Positions 49,701-58,700 of a DNA stretch of 64,000 nt are shown one piece after another (position 1 is the stretch's first letter; each line of letters begins with the position of its first letter). The stretch lies in the NCBI GenBank assembly GCA_028751875.1, contig CM054140.1:47323051-47387050 (forward strand), given 5' to 3'. Made by a program: the position numbers and the translations under genes. The notes below the pieces were generated by a model. The model saw only the letters and a list, made by a program, of their open reading frames with translations. It was not told the DNA's origin and ran no database searches. Source of the DNA: Rapana venosa (taxonomy: Eukaryota; Mollusca; Gastropoda; Neogastropoda; Muricidae).

Positions 49701-50717
49701 CTTACAGGAATGAAGCGCAGGCAGACGTTGCCAAAGTAGACAGGCAAGTACTGGTGCTGGATGGGCATGTTGAGGTCCTGGATGCCCTCGTAGTAGAACT
49801 TCTCTGGATACGCCTGTGATCACAATGCAGACAGCTGCATTCTACTGTACTGTATCAAATCATAACCTACACCAAACAGTGTTTACCAGAATCATAACCA
49901 CCACCATCAATATTCCCCTGACCAAGATGGACATCAGGGGAACATGCAAGATGCATTGGTTAACAATTTACTCCAGGCTGATCTGTCTCCAGCTTTTCCC
50001 AGCAACAGCACCATGTCAAATGCTTTGATGCTCTGCATCCAGCTCTTCCTCTGTCTGCCCCTGCATCTTCCTCCCTCAAGTGTCCCCTGCAGGACAGTCT
50101 TGGTAAGAGAGTTATGATGTTTGATACAACCAAACCACACTAGCTTCCTCCTCACAGCTGTCAGTTTTCCCCCACTTTCAGCCACTCTCAGCCGCTACCC
50201 ATCCCATCCCAGCTGGTGCTAATTACAGCAGAAACTGACCATACTTGGACGTGGTTAAAGGAAGGGGTTAAATTTAGCGCTGGGCCCTGGACCCTTGACT
50301 GAGTTATGCTGGATTTGCGCACTGTGTCCTCTTTATAACAACAGCCAGGAGAGGTAGCTGTGGCCCAGCTTTCATGATCACCTCTTGTGACACTGACTCC
50401 TTGGTTCTGTGGTCCTGCCAGGATATGTATAGAAGCCTTCCGAGTGGTTTCCTTTCAAAGGCTTGGATGTTCTTTTCCTATTCTACAGTCAAGGTCTAGC
50501 TGTCCCATCCATACAGCAGCATGGAAATGATGAGCGCTCTAAACAACACCATCTGCTGACAGAGGATGCACTCTATTACATCTGGCACATGGGAGCATGA
50601 ATCATCATGCACTACTTGCTGGTATGGGAGCAACGGAGTGCAGCCAGTGATCTCTGGCTCACAGATTTTATACAAGAACTATCCCCAAAGTCAGAATGCG
50701 GCTACCTAAATGGTAGG

Positions 50718-50749
<32 letters not shown>

Positions 50750-52265
50750 GAACAGTCGCACATGCAAAAATTCTCGCCATTGATGAACCTCAGAGCCATA
50801 GCAGAAGAACAAAAAACCCAACAACCCTACAAACAAAAAAGACACACAAAAAATCCCAAGGACTATTGACAAAGGAGGTCTAAAACACAGCCAGCCTCCT
50901 CATAAACTTTGAGAACAAAAGTAACAAAAAACCGTTCACCAAACAGAATAACCATGTTATTCAGACAAAACACCATAGCCGAGTGGTTAAGACCTTTCAA
51001 CTTTAATCCCATGGGTCCATTAAGTCATGGGTTCGAGTCTCAGTGACATCTGTTGAGTTCAGGGCGGGGATTTTTGTCCACATCCCAGCTTGAAGTGCAG
51101 AACTGCTAGTGCCTTAATTCCCATTGTGTTTAAACGCATGCAAAAAATTAAATATGCATGTTAAAAATCCCACATTTCATGTTCACGTTTAGTGGGTTAC
51201 AGAAACATAAACATACATTCCCAAAATCGGAATGCAGCTACCTTCAAGGTGGGCAAAAACGGTTGCATACGCAAAATCTCACCATTGGTTAACCTCAGAG
51301 CTCTAAGCAAGGAATTTAAAAAATAAAAATATAAATAAAAGCCCAGCTTTTTCTTCAAAAGAACATGTAGGTCATACTGAATGCAAAGAAAAAAACTATT
51401 GGTTTCCTCTCATATTTTACATGCTACATACAGTATGGTTCACAGTGTGAACAGAACAGTTTTAACACACACAAATCATGGGTCACAGTCTTAACATTTT
51501 TTACACACACAAATCATGACATATCAGAAATTCCAACCCAACCCCTCCCTCTCTCCACCCTTCAAGTTTCTTTTTCTTTTTTTCTCGTCTTACCCGATGA
51601 AAAGCCATGTGCTTCTCATGCCAGTTGTTCTGTCGCCAGTGTTCTGGGGAATTCTGCACACACACAAAAACACACATACATAATATGCACGAGCACACAC
51701 ACACACATGCACACACATACACACATGCACACACAACAGAGACACACACACACACACACAGAGTTGATAATTATTGCAGTATGGGTTTATCAAAATGTGT
51801 GAATCAAATGTTTAGTTTTTTTAAATCTAACTCAGGGTAACAAATTATGTTTATACCTTTTCTCCCACTTTGCGGTTGTGTGTGTGTGTTTTATTTTATT
51901 TTATTCTTTTATATCAAGGATAATGGAATAAGCACTTGTGTGCTTTTTTACGTCTAGTCCCCGTGAGTATGCGGTTCTTGTAAATTTTGTCATATGTTCC
52001 CACCAGCACACAATGGCCTACTCTTACGAACAGCGGAACAGGATTTAACGTGTGCTCAAGATTTTCTGCGTGCATTCGCACACGGGGCCTCGGTTTATCA
52101 TCTCATCCGAAGGACTTTTGGGGAGAGTAGAGTCTGCACTGATGTTAACTCCAGGGGAAAATATCCCCCTTGAACGGGAACCGAACCCAGGTCGTCATAT
52201 TGCAAGCGCAATGTTCTAACCACTAGGCTATCCCGTCTGTGTGTGTATGTGTGTATGTGTGTGTA

Positions 52266-52359
<94 letters not shown>

Positions 52360-55300
52360 GTGAGTGAGTGAGTGAGTGAGTGAGTTCGAAGAGTAATACT
52401 TTCATTTATGCTAGCACATTGAAAGACATATATCAAAACCAGTACCACATGGAGAGAAAAAATGAAAGCATCACAAACACACCCTTGCAAGAAGCTGAGG
52501 TAAGCAACCACAAACACACACACAACCAGCAGTGTTAAAACTGACAGAATCCAATCCAATCCAATCTGATCTACTCATATCATTTATCCACACACACTAA
52601 CACAACAAAACAAGACACATCCACATCACCACTTCATTCCCTCACCACTTCTCACTGACCTCTCTGACAAAGTCCACAATCCAATCTAATCTAATCCAAT
52701 CCACGAGGACTGGATGTAAAAAAGCACATAAGTGCTCATCCCATTATCCCCGTTATAAAAAAATAAAATAAAACAAATATTCATACCGTTTATCCACAGA
52801 CACAAACACAACAAAACAAAGACACATCCCCTCCCCACTTCTTCTCACCGACCTCTCTGACGAAGTCCACAATCCAATCCTATCCAATCTATTCATACCA
52901 TTTATCCACACACACTAACACAACAAAACAAAACACATCACATCACCACTTCATTCCCTCACCACTTCTCACAGACCTCTCTGACAAAAGTCCACAATCC
53001 AACCCAATCCAATCTATATATTCCTACCGTTTATCCACAGACACCAACACAACAAAACAAAGACACATTCCCTCCCCACTTCTCTTCACTGACCTCTCTG
53101 ACAAAGTCCACCACCCTGTTCTTGAACTCGCCTCGGGTGATCAAGTACTGGATGATGATGAACCTCACCTGGCCCTCCGTGTCCTCCATGTTGCGCAACA
53201 CCTTCACAACAACAACAACAACAAAAAACATCAACGACCGTTTTATCTTTAACAAGTCTCACAGTGATTCCCAGAAGGGATGAGCGAGACTGTGTGCATA
53301 TTCTTTCGGATGAGACTAAAAACCGAGGCCCCCGTGTTCGAACGCATGCAGAACATCTTGCGCACACGTTAAATCCTGTTCTGCTTTTCGGAAGAGTAGG
53401 CCAATGCGTGCCGGTGGAAACAGATGACAAAATTTACAAAACCGCATACACACAGGGACTGATTGTAAAAAAGCACACATGAGTGCTTATTCCATTATCC
53501 TCGATATAAAAGAATAAATAAATAAATGAATAAAAATGACCCATAGGGTGTAAAACTGGGGAACGTGCAGCAACGTTTTAGCAAACACTCATCCACACTT
53601 CAAATTTAAATACTTTTAAAGTTCTGCCATCAATGAAAAAAAGGAAAAATCTATTAGAGCAATGCTTATGCCCATTTTATCTTAAAGTCAAGATAAGGCC
53701 ACCGTAACGTAACCCTCCTGCAGTAGTGCTGCAGGGTGTCTCAAGTAGCCAGTAGTGCCCACTGCTAGGGATTTTCTATCACTAGCTGATCACAGCCATG
53801 TACATGCACCCTATGTTTTGACTATTCACCCGGTAGTAAGGATAAACCAACGACCATACAGCTCTATTTCTGGCACCACACACCTCCCCATTCACAAGAA
53901 CTGTCTTTTCTGAGTACTCAAATCCAGCATAAATCAAAAATGATTATCATTACCAAGATTAAATATTTCAATCCGTCATGTTCATAGACTTCTTTTTCGT
54001 TGAACGCTCAGACAGTAACACTAATGTTGTCTGTTACATGAGTAAAAATGCATTGCACTGCCAATAAGTGCCTTACAAGTCGGACCTAGCACATCCGACT
54101 TCGGCGTAGGAGTTAAATGTTATCTTTTAAGTCTTTCTGGAAAAAGGGCAGGAGAATGGACCAAGGAGGCAGAAAGAAGACAAGGAGGAGGTGACAGGAA
54201 GAAAAGGAGCAAAGAAGAAACAAAGAGAGGGATAGAAAAAAGGGAATTCTTAGCACAGAATTTCCAGATATTAGGGATGCTATTTATACCGGCAGGCCCC
54301 CAGCATCTCCATGGGGGTATGTTTGTATCATATTCCTTTTTCTTTTATTTTACAGCATAAGATACAGTGTGCAAACCGCCACTTTTAAGTGTAGTACCAC
54401 AGCTCCCAACTCACCAGGCACAGAAAGAAGCGATCAATGGCAAGGATGTTGTACCTCCAGATCATGTCACTCAGCGCTTCAAAATACTGTAACACACACC
54501 ACAGACTGATCAACTACAGAATCAAGAAAAGCTTAAAAATTTCTGCCAAATATCAGACACATTCCTACTGACTACTGTGATTAAGAATAAGATTAAGATA
54601 TGACTAAGAAGTTTCACTTTGGTCAGAAAAAAAAAAATTTTAAAAAACGTTAAAATCAAAATTGCAGTTTAGAGGATTCTTTTCATTACACTTTCTGATT
54701 ACACCCAACTGCAAAGATTCTGGAAGTGCGATGATGCTTTGTGACACTGACATTAAAATTCTGTAAAACTGATTCAGACAATTCTCAGCTACAAAACTCT
54801 TAAGTTAGTTTCAGACCTACGTTTTACAACAGTGTGTGTGTGTGCGTGGTCTTCAATTTTACATCTCTTCACAAAAAGTGATATTAGACAAAATGCTGAG
54901 TGCATGGGTACTTGTATCCATGTTTTCCAGTGTTTACATGCATGTAGGCAAGTGTGGATATTGCATGCGCTCAAGCATATGTGTGTGTGTGTGTACATGC
55001 ATGCGTGCGTACTTGCTTGAGTGGTGTGGTGTGGTGTGTGTGTGTATGGTGTGTGGTGTGGTGTGTAGTGTGTGGTGTGTGTGAGTGAGTGAGACACAAA
55101 TGAAAAAGCAATGCATTACAATTTTACCCACACAAAATATACAAGCAGCAATGAGATACATCTAGATACATCTTTTCCTGTCCACAAATACCATTTCTCT
55201 CAAAAGGCACACACTGAATCAATGCACATCTGGGAGAACACGCACACATAACACAGAGCAAATACTCAAATTGAAAATAACAGAACATAAAACTTCTTTA

Positions 55301-55666
55301 AAACACAGCTGGGCATAAACAAAGTTCTCTGAGCTCATGAAAACCATCAGGAGACAGACGAAAATATGAATATAAAAAAATGAAATGGAAAGAAAACCAA
55401 AGAGAATTTTAAGAAAAAGAATCCATGAAACCATTAAAAAAACAACAACAACAACAATGAAAATGACTCACCCTTCCGAAGAGTTGGGAGGTACTTTTCG
55501 CAAGTTCAAAAGCCAAGTAGTCACAGAAACGTCGGAGATGGCTTGACAGAGCCCTGGGCCCCAAACGATCCAACACCCTGTAGCAACACAAAACATCCAC
55601 ACATCTTATGAAGAAAGCTGGCAATTTGAACACATGAAGAATCGAAAGTAGGGTTATGATTAAACC

Positions 55667-55729
<63 letters not shown>

Positions 55730-58700
55730 TCATTTGCTGCAGAAAAATTTTATGGCTTTTTTTTCTCATCTAAATTTCCTGAAGACAGCAAAAGAAGAAT
55801 CAAGCCTGGGAATGCTTTGTGTGTGATGAGGACAGGTTGAGTAGTGTGGTAAAGAGCAACACTGGAATATCACGAAAGATGGAAAAACAAAAGACCACGA
55901 CAAACGCACACAACTTTACAGCCATCCAACAAGTAAAATCCCATCCAACACATGCCAGAAACTTTACTTTCAAAAAGGCAGCTTTCAATAATCTTGACTG
56001 CTACACTATTTAAAAATCATACACACACTTGGTAAAATCAAATGATACCAACAAAAAAAAGGCAGTAAAATCAAGATGAACTGCAAGCCAGAGCAACTTA
56101 CTTGTAGGCGACAGATGGGACGCGGTTCTCATCCAGGATGTTCTTGCAGATGATGCAGAGGAAGAGAGGTGGGCCTGCATGGAATGGGCTATGTTTGTAT
56201 GCCATGTGAAGAAAAAGTTCTTGCAGAAGAGAGATTCGTTTTGTCATTCTCCTTTACACAACATGTAAGAGACGGAGAATTACATTATGTCCCCTCATCC
56301 TCTTTCCCCACTTCTGGAATTAGAGATAGAGGTACAATAATTTGTCATCTTTTTTATCTCAGAACATTAACATAACACACAAAATAAACTTTAAAAAAAG
56401 CATGCACCGCTACAATACCATCACAACAAACAGTTTGACTTGACTTGACACACAACATGCACGCACACACAGAGAGTTATATATACACATATATAACCCA
56501 CCCCTCTAAAAAGCAAAAGGTCACAAATTCACTTCCTGCTCACTAGACTTAAGTGGTGTGGTCTGGGTGCTATAACCTTTTAGATGAGAAACATACCGAG
56601 GTTCTGTGTGCAAAACACATTTAAGACACAAAAAAGAAACCAATACATCCACAAACATGGAAAATATGAAAACAAATACCAAAAAAATGTCACTACATAT
56701 ACACATACTCTCCCTGGGAAGAACAGCCCGACATTTGCCATGAGTGAAAGTGGTATACCATATCATACCAAACCATACTATACCATATCACAGATCAGAG
56801 GTCTAGAGGTAACACACCTGCCTAGAAAGCAAGAAGTGTGGGTTTGATCTGTTTATGCCCAAACTTTTCCCCTATCCACTAGACCTTGAATGGTGGTCTG
56901 GGTACTAGTCTTTCGATGAGACAATAAAACATGATCCTGAATGCAACATGCATTCAGAGAACATAAAAGAACCCACAGCAACAAGAGAGCTGTCCCTGGT
57001 GAAAATTCTGCAGGAAAAAAGCCACTCTCATATAGAAACAGATACACTTGTAAACAGGCAAAAAAAAAATTGTTTTAAAAAACATGGGTGGCGCTGCTCT
57101 TGTGGCAACAAGCTCTCCCCAGGGAGGGCAGCCCGAATTTCACTGCAGAGAAATCTACCTCGACTTAAAAAGAGTGGTATTCAATCCAATTCAACTGAAA
57201 TATCAATACCACCACCCCATACCATACCACACCACACTAGGCAACGCAACACAACGCAATCCAGTCATGACACACAGACATGACACACAGACACGACACA
57301 CAGACATGACACCCAGACACGCAACACCAGACACGCACACAGACATGACAACAGACGACACACCAGACACACACACCACAACGACCACACACAGACCACG
57401 ACACACAGACACGACACACAGACACGACACACACAGACACGACACACAGTCACGACACCCAGACAGACTCACTTCTCCACTTGGCATACTCGGTATCCAC
57501 AGTGCTCTTGAGCTGAGCCTTGTTCTCTGGGGCCGGGGCCTTCTCCACGGAAAAACTCGGCCACGCTGGCCGGGAAGTACTGCAGCGTGGCCGAGGACCA
57601 GGCCATGGGGGTGTGCTCGTGGATGGAGGTCAGCATGTCCTTGCACCACGCCATGGGGAAACTGTCCTGACCTGCCCATACAGACTTCACACCCTAAGTT
57701 TAACACTACAAGACTTCACACCCTAAGTTAAACACTTTAAGACTTCACACTGTAAGTTAAAGACTATAAGACTTCACACCCTAAGTTAAATCCTGTTCCG
57801 CTTTTCGGAAGAGTAGGCCATTGTGTGCCGGTGGAAACAGATGACAGAAGTTACGAAACCGCATACACACGAGGACTGGATGTAAAAAAGCACATGAGTG
57901 CTTATTCCATTATCCTCGATATAAAAGAATAAATAAATAAATAAATAAAGACTATAAGACTTCACACTTTAAGTTAACACATTTCTTCCCATGGCACCAG
58001 TCCCTTGCGACTTACTCGTTGTTTACAAGAGACCGCGGAACGAGGGACTCGTGTCCTGAACATAGTTTTTGAAGAATTAGTTTCAGTTAACCTTGCTAAA
58101 TTCCTTTTAGATGAAGTAAGATTACTCTTGGTTCTTCCTGTGCTACACACATGTCAACTGTGTGTTCCAACAATCCATTGAGAAACAAAATTTTCATGAA
58201 TATTTTTTCGGACCTGACCCTTTTTCAGCAGTGACGGTTTGAAATTTACTTGGTCTGGAGAATGAGATTGCTCAATTTTGTGTGGAACAAAAAGGGTTAA
58301 AGATCTGATGGCATGGGTTCGAACCACCAACAAAACAATCAATCAAGAGGATTTGCAATTTAGAGTTTACATCCGTACCAACTCCACTCCCCCAAAAGTC
58401 CTTTGGACGAGACTATAAACCAAGGTTCCACATACAAACACACAAAGAACACCATGCATACATGTTAAAACCCATTCTACCCTTTGAAAGAGTAGGCCAT
58501 TGCATCCCAGCAGGAACAGATGACATAGGTTCCAACTTTCAAGGGGATTTTCCTCTAGAGTTGACCAATGTTCAAGGGGATTTTCCTCTAGAGTTAGCAT
58601 TGGTTCCAATGTTCAAGGGGATTTTCCTCTAGAGTTGACCAATGTTCTAGGGGATTTTCCTCTACAGTTAGCATTGGTTCCATTGTTCAAGGGGATTTCC

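Noticed and set aside
57203..57706. 167-residue minus-strand frame as the MED23 reading
   Set aside because: Its second half follows the frame after the break at 57551 and then enters the GACACACA array; the true MED23 reading leaves this frame.
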